A stretch of 64,000 bases of DNA, from NCBI RefSeq assembly GCF_900129425.1, contig NZ_LT670817.1, positions 4,898,001 through 4,962,000 on the forward strand, in the 5' to 3' direction. Positions 1 to 8,465 of the stretch are shown here, piece by piece; within the stretch, counting starts at the first letter, position 1, and every line of letters begins with the position of its first letter. Position numbers and translations under genes: made by a program. This DNA comes from Bradyrhizobium erythrophlei. Its GTDB lineage: Bacteria; Pseudomonadota; Alphaproteobacteria; Rhizobiales; Xanthobacteraceae. The notes beneath the pieces are model-generated. The model was not told where the DNA came from and ran no database searches. It saw nothing but the letters and a program-made list of their open reading frames with translations.

Positions 1-2
1 TG

Positions 3-158
3 AACATCGCGCTCCCTTACGAACCTCCTAGCGTAGACCGCAGCGTGGCCGTCATCACGACAATCAAAAACGTCAAGGCCGGTGTAACGACCATCTTCCC
101 CAACCTGACGTGCGACGTATTCAACCACCGCACTACTTTAGCGGGTTTCGAAAGTTGA
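3..158 (+). CDS. 3' end of an unrecognised gene (partial)
   Basis: An open frame enters from the left edge and ends at TGA 156-158, giving about 51 residues. It contains an evenly mixed stretch (SVAVITTIKNVKAGVTTIF) with no motif I recognise. It may be the tail of a gene cut off by the window or by the neighbouring IS110 insertion, or simply an unbroken frame by chance. Confidence 0.25.
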   Translation, partial: NIALPYEPPSVDRSVAVITTIKNVKAGVTTIFPNLTCDVFNHRTTLAGFES

Positions 159-396
159 CGTCAACATCACACGCACCTCTTTGGTCGTTGATTATGGGTT
201 CCGCAAATACGAAAGCCGCCGCGCCGGGTTGAGATCGGTGCGACGGCTTAGGCTGATACGCTGCCCGCGCTCACTGTCGCCGCACCGGGTACGCGACCGG
301 CTTCCGCTTTTGATGCTGTGGACGGCTCCTCCACCGGCACATCGGCGCCATGGATGTTGGCGCTGTTAGTGCTCCCACGATTCAGAGGAGCGAGCC
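159..396 (+). other. Non-coding leader of the IS110-type element
   Basis: No convincing gene lies between the left fragment and the transposase start. IS110-family elements carry long non-coding ends, and one of them encodes the bridge RNA that chooses donor and target (known for the family). This leader and the stretch after the gene are therefore the two candidate places. I did not fold the RNA, and the element ends are not defined here. Confidence 0.3.
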
Positions 397-1428
397 ATGC
401 AGACGATAACGACAATCGGTTTAGACATTGCCAAGTCGGTTTTCCAGGTCCACGGCGTTGACGCTGGCGGCAAAGCTGTCGTTCGCCGTCAGTTGAAGCG
501 TCGCTATGTGCTGGCGTTCTTCCAGAAGCTGTCGCCATGTCTGGTCGGTATAGAAGCCTGCGCCTCAGCGCACCATTGGTCGCGCGAGCTGCAGGCACTG
601 GGTCACACCGTGCGGCTGATGCCGCCGGCCTATGTGAAGCCCTACGTCAAGCGGCAGAAGAATGACGCGACTGACGCAGAGGCCATTTGCGAGGCGGTTA
701 CCAGAGCCAACATGCGGTTCGTGCCGACCAAGACTGCCGAGCAGCAGAGCGGCCTGGTGCTCCACCGCGCCCGCCATCTGTTCATCGGCCAGCAGACCTC
801 GGTGATCAATGCAATCAGGGCCCATCTTGCCGAGTTCGGGATCGTTGCGCCGGTCGGGCGTCACGGTGTCGAGGAACTGCTCAATGTCGTCGCCGATCCA
901 AGCGACAGGCGGGTTCCGGAAATGGCCCGCGTGTGTCTCCTGGCATTCGGGGCTCAATTGCGCAGGATCAAGGAGCAGATCCTGGAGTTCGACCGTCTGA
1001 TCAGGGCCTGGCACCGATGCAACGAGATGAGCATGAGGCTCGATGAAGCTCCTGGCGTCGGTCCGGTGCTGGCCACTGCTTTGGTCGCTGCCGTTGCCGA
1101 TCCAAAGTCCTTCCGATCAGGTCGCAACTTCTCGGCATGGATTGGGCTGGTTCCTAAACAGCATTCAAGTGGGGGCAAGAACAGGCTCGGCAATATAAGC
1201 AAACAAGGTGACCGCTATCTGCGCGGCCTGTTCGTGGCCGGCGCGCTTGCTGTCATCCGTTACGCCAAGATCCATGGCACCAACCATCGGCCCTGGCTGA
1301 CGGCCTTGCTGGCGCGGCGGCCGACCAAAGTTGTGGCTATCGCGCTCGCCAACAAGATCGCCCGAATGGTCTGGGCCATGATGGCCAGAGGCGAGAGCTA
1401 CAAGGAACCCGTCGCGCTTGCGCGATAA
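397..1428 (+). CDS. IS110-family transposase
   Basis: The 343-aa product is a full-length IS110/IS1111-type transposase, a DEDD recombinase that moves its element with a bridge RNA. The N-terminal RuvC-like domain opens with GLDIAKSVFQVHG (Asp10) and continues with VGIEACASAHHW and KNDATDAEAI, which supply the further acidic residues. The C-terminal Tnp_20 part has the helix-hairpin-helix-like PGVGPVLATAL and the serine-containing SAWIGLVPKQHSSGGK. The start is preceded by GAGGAG. The frame is intact, so the element may be active. Whether it belongs to the IS110 or the IS1111 subgroup is not decided here. Confidence 0.93.
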   Translation: MQTITTIGLDIAKSVFQVHGVDAGGKAVVRRQLKRRYVLAFFQKLSPCLVGIEACASAHHWSRELQALGHTVRLMPPAYVKPYVKRQKNDATDAEAICEAVTRANMRFVPTKTAEQQSGLVLHRARHLFIGQQTSVINAIRAHLAEFGIVAPVGRHGVEELLNVVADPSDRRVPEMARVCLLAFGAQLRRIKEQILEFDRLIRAWHRCNEMSMRLDEAPGVGPVLATALVAAVADPKSFRSGRNFSAWIGLVPKQHSSGGKNRLGNISKQGDRYLRGLFVAGALAVIRYAKIHGTNHRPWLTALLARRPTKVVAIALANKIARMVWAMMARGESYKEPVALAR

Positions 1429-1912
1429 ACGAAATCGCGCCGAACAACCGGCGTGATGTGTAGGTTGGGAGGGCGAACAGCACGTAATGCAGAGCCGGTC
1501 GATTCGGCGATCAGGACAACCCACTCGTGCCAAAGCATTCTTGAATGCGAGTTGTTGGTCGGGACCTGATCCGCGGAGGGCATTATGGCCAGCGGTCAAG
1601 TGAACCGCACCTAAAGGCCGAACACATGGCAGCACCGACCAAGCCAACGGACCTCGGAAACGCAAACTGGAAACCGCTGGTTCCGTGCCAGGAACAACCT
1701 GTTTTTCGCCGCCTACGTCAGGAACCGGGCACATCGCTATCGGTTATCCAAACGATCTCCTGAACCGGACTTCAACCGGCATCCTGAAAAAACCGAAACT
1801 AATTTCGACGGTGCTAGAATAGAAAGGGTCGCACGGAAATATTTTCAGCACATTCTTCTCAAGCAAGCGCGTGTGACGCCCCTTCGGCGTCGAACTCGCG
1901 ACTAAGGTTGCC
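1429..1912. other. Non-coding downstream part of the IS110 element and flank
   Basis: I see no gene here. The first part is probably the non-coding right end of the IS110 element. A short frame at 1545-1763 has poor composition and no recognisable motif, so I did not call it. Confidence 0.4.
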
Positions 1913-2047
1913 ATGGAAGCCCGCTATATTCCGCCTCGTCGCTGGTGCGATAGGACACCGCGCCGTTATCCGTGGCCCGCACTTACCGCCGCTGTTGTGA
2001 TTGTTGTTGCGCTGATCCTACTTCTTCTGATTTGTCGGTCTGCGTGA
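1913..2047 (+). CDS. Tiny single-pass membrane protein (44 aa)
   Basis: ATG 1913 to TGA 2045 encodes an arginine- and proline-rich N-terminus (MEARYIPPRRWCDRTPRRYP) followed by one strongly hydrophobic helix of about 20 residues (TAAVVIVVALILLLLI) and a short CRSA tail. Positive charges before the helix predict a cytoplasmic N-terminus. I do not recognise a family. Similar one-helix proteins are common in Bradyrhizobium accessory DNA. The ribosome-binding site is weak. Confidence 0.5.
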   Translation: MEARYIPPRRWCDRTPRRYPWPALTAAVVIVVALILLLLICRSA

Positions 2048-2215
2048 CTAAGAATGTTACGACCGCCGTCCCCAATGACGATCCTACATGCGAAGGATCG
2101 AGGACTCTTGGGACGTGCCGGGTCAGCCCCGCATCACTCCTGCTGCGGTGCATTGGGCGTTATTGGCACGAACCGGACCAACCTGACTGGTCTGACGATG
2201 TACGTTCCTCGGGGT

Positions 2216-2276
2216 AGACCGGAAGTGGCCGAACCCACGGTCGAAACGACGCGATTGACCCCACTTCGGACATCGC
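2216..2276. repeat. Dispersed repeat, shared with 4655-4709
   Basis: The block running from AGACCGGAAGTG through CGGTCGAAACGACGCG to ATTGACCCCACT recurs almost unchanged at 4655-4709. It lies before a PEP-CTERM gene here and after one there. It belongs to the repeat family with catgtccg-type arms listed elsewhere in this region. The rest of 2048-2442 holds no gene I can support. Confidence 0.6.
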
Positions 2277-2442
2277 GAGACACGAACACCCCGGTGTCCG
2301 GCTATTTAATTTGAAATATTTGAGGGGGCTGCGGCTCGCAATTAAATACTACCAAAAATATATCGCTGGCATTTGCCACAATTATCGCTTGTGGTTCCTT
2401 GGCGAGCCTATAAGGTTAGAAAAAGTTTCAGCGGGTATTTCA

Positions 2443-3015
2443 ATGAAACGTTTGCTTGCTTCTGCCGTGCTTTGTTTGGCTGCGTCGCTCGCTCAGGCCT
2501 CTCCTGTCGATGTTACCGAGACCATTTCCGGTTCATCTGGCGCTTGGGTATATGATTTCTCGGTAACCAATAATCTTGGCGGAACTAACGATGTTTACGC
2601 GTTCGGCGTCGAATTGCCGACAGCAAATGAAACGGGAATTCCCTCTGGTTGGGTTAATTACGGTGCTTCCTACAACCCCCTTGGCTCGGGAGGACCTAAC
2701 ATCTCCTTCAACAACATTTGGATTTCTCCTAACCTGAGCACTGTTTTTATTGCCCCCGGTCTCACGTTGAGCGGTTTCGAAGTAACCGATACCTCTACGG
2801 CCCCTGTGAGCAGCGTGGATTGGCTCGCAACCGCCTTCGGCGGCACGTACACTGGCGGAGGAAACTTCAACACTTCTGACAACCCGGGATTTGCGGGCAC
2901 CATTTCTTCCGCCGTCCCCGAACCATCCACATGGGCAATGATGATCTTCGGCTTCGCTGGCATTGGCTTAATGGCATATCGCCGGAAGTCAAAGTCAGCA
3001 TTGATGGTGGCGTGA
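2443..3015 (+). CDS. PEP-CTERM (PEPxxWA) exported protein, 190 aa
   Basis: This is a predicted exosortase substrate. It has a signal peptide (MKRLLASAVLCLAASLAQAS), a middle region rich in Ser, Thr, Asn and Gly without a known fold, and a C-terminal sorting signal VPEPSTWAMMIFGFAGIGL followed by the basic MAYRRKSK tail. In the family, exosortase cuts at the PEP motif after Sec export. The frame is open from 2311, but ATG 2443 is the start that places the signal peptide at the N-terminus. The next PEP-CTERM gene starts 63 bp downstream on the same strand, so the two may be cotranscribed. Confidence 0.9.
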   Translation: MKRLLASAVLCLAASLAQASPVDVTETISGSSGAWVYDFSVTNNLGGTNDVYAFGVELPTANETGIPSGWVNYGASYNPLGSGGPNISFNNIWISPNLSTVFIAPGLTLSGFEVTDTSTAPVSSVDWLATAFGGTYTGGGNFNTSDNPGFAGTISSAVPEPSTWAMMIFGFAGIGLMAYRRKSKSALMVA

Positions 3016-3078
3016 TCACCGAGCATCGGGTTTGTGAGAGCCGCCTTGGAAAACTAATCAATCAAAAGGGGAAATGTC

Positions 3079-3690
3079 ATGCGGACGAAGATCCTGTTTG
3101 TGGTCGCGATTGGCTCGTTTTTTAGCTTGATGGGTGTGCAGGCGCAAGCCGGGCTGATCAATGCAGACAGCACTGTCGATATCTTTTTCGGGTCACAGAC
3201 GTCACAGCCGTACGGCAGCACAGTTTTTAACGCTGGCACGCCCGGCCCGTTTTCGCTGTCGGCGCCCATACCCTCAACCAACCTTCACAATACAGAACCA
3301 TTTAATATAAGCGCAGACGCGGGGTTCTGGTTTTCGGACACGACGGTAACGATTTATAATAACGCAAGCCCTCCGCTTCAATTTGCGGATCCCTATACTA
3401 CATTCGATTTTAAATTCACCAATGAGAACATCTCGAGCGTAGCCATCGACCAGAGCACGGCCGCCGATTTCTTACCCGCCACATTGACACTTCTCGGCCC
3501 GGACGAGTTCACGGTCTTTATCAACGGGGCTGATCCGGCTTATCTTGATACCTTGGTCATCGATGTCACGACCGGGAGCGTTGGCGCCGTCCCCGAGCCT
3601 TCCACGTGGGCAATGATGATCCTCGGCTTTGCAGGCGTTGGCTTCATGGCCTATCGCAGGAAGTCGAAGCCAGCATTGATGGCCGCGTGA
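3079..3690 (+). CDS. PEP-CTERM (PEPxxWA) exported protein, 203 aa
   Basis: The product has a signal peptide (MRTKILFVVAIGSFFSLMG then VQAQA), a beta-rich middle of unknown fold, and the sorting tail VPEPSTWAMMILGFAGVGF with MAYRRKSKPALMAA. ATG 3079 follows AAAAGGGGAAATGTC, a good ribosome-binding site. It lies just downstream of another PEP-CTERM gene, and a strong terminator follows at 3718-3744, so the pair looks like a two-gene unit. The sequence around its stop codon is shared with other PEP-CTERM genes of the window. Confidence 0.9.
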   Translation: MRTKILFVVAIGSFFSLMGVQAQAGLINADSTVDIFFGSQTSQPYGSTVFNAGTPGPFSLSAPIPSTNLHNTEPFNISADAGFWFSDTTVTIYNNASPPLQFADPYTTFDFKFTNENISSVAIDQSTAADFLPATLTLLGPDEFTVFINGADPAYLDTLVIDVTTGSVGAVPEPSTWAMMILGFAGVGFMAYRRKSKPALMAA

Positions 3691-3717
3691 TCTGCGATCA
3701 TCTGGTTTGAATTTGAG

Positions 3718-3744
3718 AGCCGCCTCCGGGCGGCTTTTTCTTTT
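3718..3744 (+). terminator. Intrinsic terminator after PEP-CTERM pair
   Basis: The stem AGCCGCC / GGCGGCT with a TCCG loop is followed by TTTTTCTTTT. It ends the unit of the genes at 2443 and 3079. Confidence 0.85.
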
Positions 3745-3759
3745 GTGCGACTTACATCC

Positions 3760-3830
3760 GCCATGTCCGGGTTTGGCACGTTTCGGACATGGCTACACCG
3801 CCGGACCATGTCCGCTTTCCGGGTAATGGC
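3760..3830. repeat. Dispersed palindromic catgtccg repeat
   Basis: GCCATGTCCGG and TTTCGGACATGGC form an imperfect inverted repeat at 3760-3793, followed by a second CCATGTCCG. Related copies lie near 4604, 6040, 11158 and 15083, several of them close to PEP-CTERM terminators. It is probably a small non-autonomous repeat. Its function is unknown. Confidence 0.6.
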
Positions 3831-3951
3831 GGAAGTCGCGTTTGAGGGCGGTAAGATCTGTTTATGACCGCTATCTCACTAGCCGCTTGAACCTTTCGGG
3901 GCTGGCCTGACACTACTGAGCGCGGACTAAAACGCCAAGGTGAGTGCGTGA

Positions 3952-4518
3952 CGATACGGCACCCACATTTGGGCCCAACCAAAAAGGAATTTGGTAGTGA
4001 CCACTTGGACCGGCCAAGACCTTACGTTCAATTATTATTTCCCGACCTATGGAGCCGTCTACGCGGGGAGCCCGATTAGTTTTGTCGCGGACGGGTCGTC
4101 GAATCTGAGCACTTTTTCCAATTTAGAACCGGCCACGTTCTCCGTAACGAGTATTGCGCAAAATGAGTTGCAAATTAGCTACTCGTACCCAGGCCAAGGA
4201 CATTCGTTGTCCGATCCATCGTTCGACGGATTTACAATATCGGGGCCCCTCGGTGACTCGCCGATCGTCGCCGCGTTCGTCGATCCGAACAGCACACAGC
4301 CTGGCTTGAGCAATTCAACAATAAGCTTCGGCGCTAACTCGGTGACGGTGAACTTGGCCGGAGACGTTTTTACTACCAGTTCAGTCGGATTGATTGACGT
4401 CCAATTCGCTCCGCCTGTGCCAGAACCCTCCACATGGGCTATGATGATCCTCGGCTTTGCCGGTCTTGCCTTCATGGCCTACCGACGGAAGACAAAGCCA
4501 GCATTGATGGCCGCGTGA
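3952..4518 (+). pseudogene. PEP-CTERM gene missing its signal peptide
   Basis: The frame, open from 3952, gives a beta-rich middle region and an intact sorting signal (PVPEPSTWAMMILGFAGLAF, MAYRRKTKPALMAA), but no start codon is followed by a signal peptide. The best candidate start (TTG 3991) gives MVVTTWTGQDLTFNY, which is not a secretion signal. The 5' end has probably been replaced by the repeat DNA just upstream. Without Sec export the sorting signal cannot work, so I call it a 5'-truncated relic. A true start outside this reading cannot be excluded. Confidence 0.65.
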
Positions 4519-4546
4519 TCTGCGATCATCGGGTTTGAATTGTAGA

Positions 4547-4572
4547 GGCCGCCTTCGGGCGGCTTTTCCTTT
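4547..4572 (+). terminator. Intrinsic terminator
   Basis: GGCCGCC TTCG GGCGGC is followed by TTTTCCTTT. It follows the truncated PEP-CTERM gene at the same distance as in its intact relatives. Confidence 0.8.
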
Positions 4573-4603
4573 GGCCCGCATCAATTGAGCGACTTCTGAA
4601 ATT

Positions 4604-4709
4604 GGCACTTTTCCGACATGCCGGGGCGGTCTGACCATGTCCGTTCATAGCGGCAGACCGGAAGTGTCCCAACACGGTCGAAACGACGCGATTGACCCCA
4701 CTCATCCGG
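4604..4709. repeat. Dispersed catgtccg repeat, composite copy
   Basis: The stretch contains TTTTCCGACATG, ACCATGTCCG and then the AGACCGGAAGTG...CGGTCGAAACGACGCG block also seen at 2216-2276. The remaining bases up to 4876 hold no gene. Confidence 0.55.
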
Positions 4710-4876
4710 CAATCTATCGGCCGCCAGGGGACTGGTCCTTAGCGACCGAGACTGACCATTACATAAACCTTGCTGGTGTCACGGGTCGAGGTTCCAATTT
4801 TACGAAACATTTAGTTATTCCCTCTATAGATCGTCTTTCGCTTAGAACAGCGCTCGTAAAACGCTCAGGATGAGCG

Positions 4877-5995
4877 ATGCCTATTGCAGAGTTATCAATT
4901 GTCGACGAAGTCGAAACAGCAATAAATACCGGGTCCGCAGAAAAGCGTCTGGAAACGATGAAGCGTGTGACAGATTTTTTTCTGTCATCCGCCGTCAAGT
5001 TGAATGGCGAGCAGATCGAGCTATTCGACAATGTGCTAGAACGCCTCATAAAGACGATAGAGCTTCGGGCCATCGCAGATATCAGCGCCCGCATTGCTCT
5101 TGCGGAGCTGAGTGGGAAACTTGCTCCCATCGCCCAAGCGCCGCCTTCTGTTATCCGCCGCCTTGCAAGGAACGACGAGATAGCTATTGCTGGTCCAGTT
5201 TTGTCGGAATCTGCGCGCCTGGGCACCGAAGATTTGCTCGAAATCGCGGAAACAAAAGGTGAGCAGCACCTATTGGCCATTTCAGGCCGTTGGTGGTTGA
5301 AAGAAGTTGTCACCGACGCGCTATTGGCACGTCGATACCCAGCCGTTAGTCGTCGGATAATCAATAATCCCGGTGCGCGCGTTTCCGCATCTGGATTTGC
5401 CAAAGTTCTAGCGCAAGCTGAATCCGATCCCGAACTTGCCGTTGAGACTGGCATACGGGTCGATTTACCTTCCGAGCTTCGTCGGCAACTATTGCGGAAC
5501 GCGACAGACGCGGTCCGGTCGCGGCTGTTATCACGAGCGCCACCGCACCTTTTCGAGGAAATTCGAACTGCTATTGCAGCGGTCTCAGCGGGAGTAAACC
5601 GTGAGATGTCCAAAGTTCGCGACTTTGCGGCGGCGACGCGCTTCGTAGCGCTGCTAAGCGAAAAGGGTGAACTAAATGAAGCGACTTTGTTCGGATTTGC
5701 TAAGCAACGCAAATATGAGGAGACCGTGGCTGCGCTCGCTGAGTTATCGCGATCCACCATCGAGGTAATCCGACCCTTGATGCAAAGCCTTCGCGACGAT
5801 GGCGTCCTCATTCCTTGTAGAGCCGCGGGGCTTAGCTGGGAAACCGTCCACGCGGTCTTAGATAGCCGCCTTGCGACGGGAAGAATGGGGCCGCTTGAAT
5901 CGGCCAAGGCACAGGCTCAATTCGCCAAACTAACAACCGAAAATGCACGTCGGCTGCTCAGGTTTTGGCAGGTTCGATCAATATCATCATCCTGA
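4877..5995 (+). CDS. DUF2336 domain protein (372 aa)
   Basis: This all-helical soluble protein matches the DUF2336 (COG5330) family of alphaproteobacteria by its repeated Leu/Ala-rich helices, for example LAELSGKLAPIAQAPPSVIRRLA and the LLRNATDAVRSRLLSRAPPHL segment. The family has about this length and no settled biochemical role. It occurs in single-gene settings across Rhizobiales. ATG 4877 follows CAGGATGAGCG. A long frame runs antisense through the whole gene, but its product is Ser/Arg-rich shadow sequence. I infer this is one of the few ordinary chromosomal-type genes in the first 30 kb. Confidence 0.8.
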   Translation: MPIAELSIVDEVETAINTGSAEKRLETMKRVTDFFLSSAVKLNGEQIELFDNVLERLIKTIELRAIADISARIALAELSGKLAPIAQAPPSVIRRLARNDEIAIAGPVLSESARLGTEDLLEIAETKGEQHLLAISGRWWLKEVVTDALLARRYPAVSRRIINNPGARVSASGFAKVLAQAESDPELAVETGIRVDLPSELRRQLLRNATDAVRSRLLSRAPPHLFEEIRTAIAAVSAGVNREMSKVRDFAAATRFVALLSEKGELNEATLFGFAKQRKYEETVAALAELSRSTIEVIRPLMQSLRDDGVLIPCRAAGLSWETVHAVLDSRLATGRMGPLESAKAQAQFAKLTTENARRLLRFWQVRSISSS

Positions 5996-6039
5996 TTGAC
6001 ACGGAATGCTGCGGCTTGAGCGGCCCGGTCACTTCCGAA

Positions 6040-6100
6040 ATTGAAACGGACATGGCACCATGTCCGACTTGAGTCCGTAATGCTTCAAAGCGGACACCGG
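6040..6100. repeat. Dispersed catgtccg repeat
   Basis: ACGGACATGG and CCATGTCCGACTTGAGTCCG lie back to back, and the second half recurs near 15116. The rest of 5996-6270 shows no gene. Confidence 0.5.
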
Positions 6101-6270
6101 GCGAGAGCAACACCGGCCTGTTTAAGGAAGTGAAAATGGACCGCGGCCGCCCGATGGCGTCGCGTCGGCAGTCAGGATACCTGATCGCGCGGGGCGCCCG
6201 CCGCCATCCCCGGAGCACGGCCAGTGTCGCCATTATGAAATGATTAACCTATGGCCGCAACAATACTTCC

Positions 6271-6399
6271 ATGAGAGTCGCAATTGCCACCGTGGTTGCT
6301 CTCCTCATACTCAATTTTGTGGATGAGCAATTTAACGACGCCCGATATACCCGGGCGGCAACGGCTATCTTTTCTCAAATCGCAAGATCATTCGGCTAA
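6271..6399 (+). CDS. Tiny membrane protein (42 aa) coupled to a PilZ gene
   Basis: ATG 6271 encodes MRVAIATVVALLILNFVDEQ and then a polar helix ending ATAIFSQIARSFG. It has one N-terminal hydrophobic helix and a short cytoplasmic or periplasmic tail. Its stop TAA (6397-6399) overlaps the ATG of the PilZ gene as TAATG, the classic arrangement for translational coupling. I recognise the style of a conserved Bradyrhizobium small protein but no named family. Confidence 0.6.
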   Translation: MRVAIATVVALLILNFVDEQFNDARYTRAATAIFSQIARSFG

Positions 6400-6641
6400 T
6401 GGTAGAAACACGGATCGCGCCTCGCTACCGCGTCTCGAAAGCCGGAACCATCGAGTCCATCGGCGGCAGCGCCATCAATTGCATGGTCCGCAATCTGTCT
6501 GTTGCCGGGGCGGCGATAGAAGTATCCGACCAAACCGGTATCCCTGAGGGTTTCACACTAGCTATTCCGGACGATGGATTGCGCCTGCTCTGCCATGTCG
6601 TGTGGCGAAGTGGGTACAGGATCGGCGTCGCGTTCGATTGA
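6399..6641 (+). CDS. PilZ domain protein (80 aa)
   Basis: This is a stand-alone PilZ domain, the usual cyclic-di-GMP receptor fold. The N-terminal arginine motif is RIAPRYR (residues 5-11), and the second motif NLSVAG (32-37) fits the D/NxSxxG consensus. The end (CHVVWRSGYRIGVAFD) is the typical last strand. The product is little more than the domain, so it probably acts through a partner, which might be the coupled small membrane protein (inference). Cyclic-di-GMP commonly controls polysaccharide output, which fits the locus further right. Confidence 0.85.
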   Translation: MVETRIAPRYRVSKAGTIESIGGSAINCMVRNLSVAGAAIEVSDQTGIPEGFTLAIPDDGLRLLCHVVWRSGYRIGVAFD

Positions 6642-6771
6642 GCCCGCCTCAGTTGGCGGCCTCTTTCATGTCCGGCCTTGGCATCGTCACAGGTCGCGCG
6701 CAGCGCTGTGGTGCCTTACCATTGCGCCCGCTAGGCAGATGCGCCTACCGATCTTCTTGCCCATGATACAG

Positions 6772-6948
6772 CTAAAGTTCGCCGCGCTCTTTCCGCATCT
6801 GGCGAAGATAATACTCTATCTCCTCTTGGCTTTCCTCGAACGAATGCTTCCGTGCCGACACCTTTCGCTCAGTCCGCATTAGAAAGATGAGACCGCTAAA
6901 TAGGAAGGCTACGCCACCGACGATCATTGATAAACCCAATGCCTTCAT
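6772..6948 (-). CDS. Small membrane protein with charged helix (58 aa)
   Basis: The reverse strand encodes MKALGLSMIVGGVAFLFSGL then IFLMRTER, one hydrophobic helix, followed by a highly charged helix (SFEESQEEIEYYLRQMRKER). No family is recognised. The layout of one membrane anchor and a cytoplasmic amphipathic helix is common among short Bradyrhizobium proteins. The start is ATG at 6948. Confidence 0.5.
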   Translation of the reverse strand: MKALGLSMIVGGVAFLFSGLIFLMRTERKVSARKHSFEESQEEIEYYLRQMRKERGEL

Positions 6949-6973
6949 TTAAAATCGTCCCAAAAACACCATC

Positions 6974-7165
6974 CTAGCTTGACCTCCTGACGTTGCAAGT
7001 CAGGCAGCCACTGTCAAAAGCGTAATTCAGCAGCGGCGTCATTTCACCCTCCTGACCGAGGTGGGTGTCATCCCACGGCGCGCGCATCCACAAGTCGCAC
7101 TCCTGCTCGGTCATTCTGATAGTGGCTACCCGGAGGTTGCAACGTCGGGTACGGTCTGTAGACAC
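6974..7165 (-). pseudogene. Possible remnant of a YedK/SRAP (HMCES-like) gene
   Basis: The reverse frame contains VATIRMTEQECDLWMRAPWD, which resembles the end of SRAP proteins of Rhizobiales, where a MPVILT...YDVWMRAPWDEA segment follows the catalytic region. The upstream catalytic part and the downstream end are absent, so this can only be a relic of the C-terminal part. It rests on one short motif. Confidence 0.3.
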
Positions 7166-7200
7166 TTGGCACTGTCCTGATTCTAAATCCGTATCTGCAT

Positions 7201-7473
7201 TTAAGATGCTTCATCAGACACGATAATAAGCTTTGCGCCGACCGCGGCGATGATCTTGACGAGCGTTTCAAACGGTGCGGCAGTCTCCCCGGTTTCGTAT
7301 CTCCAGATGGTTTCGCGTCGAACCCCCGCTCGTTCGGCAACTAACGTCAGCTCGTGGCGGCCTCGGGCGTAATCCAAAAGCACTTTTTGAAAGGTCATTG
7401 GGTCGTCCAGTGACAAGACCTTGTTGAGGTGTTCGACCATGTTATTCCGAGCATTTTTAGTGAGCGTGTCCAT
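7201..7473 (-). CDS. XRE-type helix-turn-helix regulator or antitoxin-like protein (90 aa)
   Basis: The C-terminal half (LTLVAERAGVRRETIWRYET, then PFETLVKIIAAVGAKLIIV) is a helix-turn-helix of the type found in HigA-like antidotes and small XRE regulators. The N-terminal half has a LSLDDPMTFQKVLLDYARGR helix pair. No toxin-like gene is adjacent. The only neighbour upstream is degraded DNA, so it is either a solitary regulator or an orphaned antitoxin. The start is ATG 7473. Confidence 0.65.
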   Translation of the reverse strand: MDTLTKNARNNMVEHLNKVLSLDDPMTFQKVLLDYARGRHELTLVAERAGVRRETIWRYETGETAAPFETLVKIIAAVGAKLIIVSDEAS

Positions 7474-7617
7474 GATTGTCTCAACCTAGCTTGCGAGCTC
7501 GTCCGGGAAAGATCGAAGGTTAGCTTCGCGCCGTTGCCACAAGCAACGTCTCAAAAGATGGCTACTTTGCCAAGTGCAGATCACACGAACCGCAGTTCCT
7601 GAACCATCCGCACCTCC

Positions 7618-7740
7618 GCCGTCTCCGACGTCCCCGAGCCTTCCACCTGGGCCGTGATGATCCTGAGCTTTGCGGGCGCTGGCTTCATGGCGTATCGGCG
7701 CTCGCGGAAGAGCAGCCCGATGGTTCTTTCAGCAGCCTGA
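7618..7740 (+). pseudogene. Orphan PEP-CTERM sorting tail, copy A
   Basis: The last 40 codons of a PEP-CTERM gene survive (AVSDVPEPSTWAVMILSFAG, then AGFMAYRRSRKSS and a PMVLSAA end). No signal peptide or passenger domain precedes them. Compared with copy B it has changes in the hydrophobic helix (WAMMILGF to WAVMILSF). Confidence 0.7.
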
Positions 7741-7957
7741 CCAAATCTAAATCGCGAATACAGAGACGGGCGGTCTTTTTGTTTTGGGGTTCCAGATTTA
7801 ACCTGCGCCGTCGGTATTTAGCTTAACAAGCGAGTTTCGTTGCAGTGTCGCGCGGAGCGGATACGCTGATTTCACCGGACAATTTCCCCAGCGTCGGACC
7901 CACCGCGGCAAAGCCGTCGTGTGATCGTATTCCGCTATCGCTCAATCGGGCCCTCTC

Positions 7958-8155
7958 ATGACTACAGACAGCCAGCATCTTCGGATTCTAAGCTTGAGTG
8001 CGAAACCAGCCTGGGCTGAAGTCTGGCACCTTTGGACCGTCGTCATTCCAAGGAGGTCGATTACAGGCCGGCTCGTTTTCGGACAGGTATGGCGACGTCA
8101 TGACGGCAGGCGCTGGATCTATAAGAAATTCATCGAATATCGAATTGAGCGGTGA
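7958..8155 (+). CDS. Conserved small basic protein (65 aa)
   Basis: The product reads MTTDSQHLRILSLSAKPAWA, then HLWTVVIPRRSITGRLVFG and ends RRHDGRRWIYKKFIEYRIER. The motif R-x-W-R-R-H-D-G-R-R-W is characteristic of a short uncharacterised protein of Bradyrhizobium (recognised by eye). It stands inside duplicated segment A but is missing from copy B, so it was lost from B or gained by A. Function is unknown. Confidence 0.6.
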   Translation: MTTDSQHLRILSLSAKPAWAEVWHLWTVVIPRRSITGRLVFGQVWRRHDGRRWIYKKFIEYRIER

Positions 8156-8157
8156 TC

Positions 8158-8265
8158 GTGGTATGGTTTTTGGCTCTTCCGATCATCTGTGTTGCCACTG
8201 CTGCTTTCATGTGGCGGTTCGAGCGGCATTTGGAGGGCCTAACCGGACCTTGGATCTCGGACTGA
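8158..8265 (+). pseudogene. Shortened copy of the small membrane protein at 13881
   Basis: From GTG 8158 the frame reads VVWFLALPIICVATAAFMWR then FERHLEGLTGPWISD and stops, while the partner at 13881 continues for 20 more residues after PWISDRAQKA. The stop arises from CGG to TGA at the same codon. It could still be made as a 35-aa membrane peptide. Confidence 0.5.
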
Positions 8266-8465
8266 GCGCAGAAAGCTTGCTCTGTTCCACGGTCAAAGCG
8301 ATGCCGGCTCCACCGGGATGACCGCCAGCGTTGCGCTCAAGCTTCCCGGCGCGATGCAGTTGATACAGGTGCCGATGATTGTCGGTGCTTCGTCCACGGA
8401 CGCGATCTCCTGTTGCTCGCCCTGTAGATGGCGCACAAGCCGCACTAGTTGAGTCGGGACTAATT

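Larger units (their letters stand above)
7613..8305 (+). repeat. Segmental duplication, copy A (partner 13513-14030)
   Basis: The stretch from the orphan PEP-CTERM tail through its broken terminator, a CCAGATTTAACCTGCGCCGTC block, an ACCGGACAATTTCCC block and the small membrane gene is repeated at 13513-14030. Copy A carries an extra gene (7958-8155) and a degraded hairpin (only one arm before TTTTTG at about 7770). Confidence 0.75.

Noticed and set aside
1545..1763. A small gene after the IS110 transposase
   Set aside because: No start signal or family pattern, and it lies in the probable non-coding end of the element.
4759..5907. A 382-codon frame on the reverse strand, antisense to the DUF2336 gene
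   Set aside because: Its product is Ser/Arg/Ala-rich without domains, and it mirrors the codon pattern of the real + strand gene.
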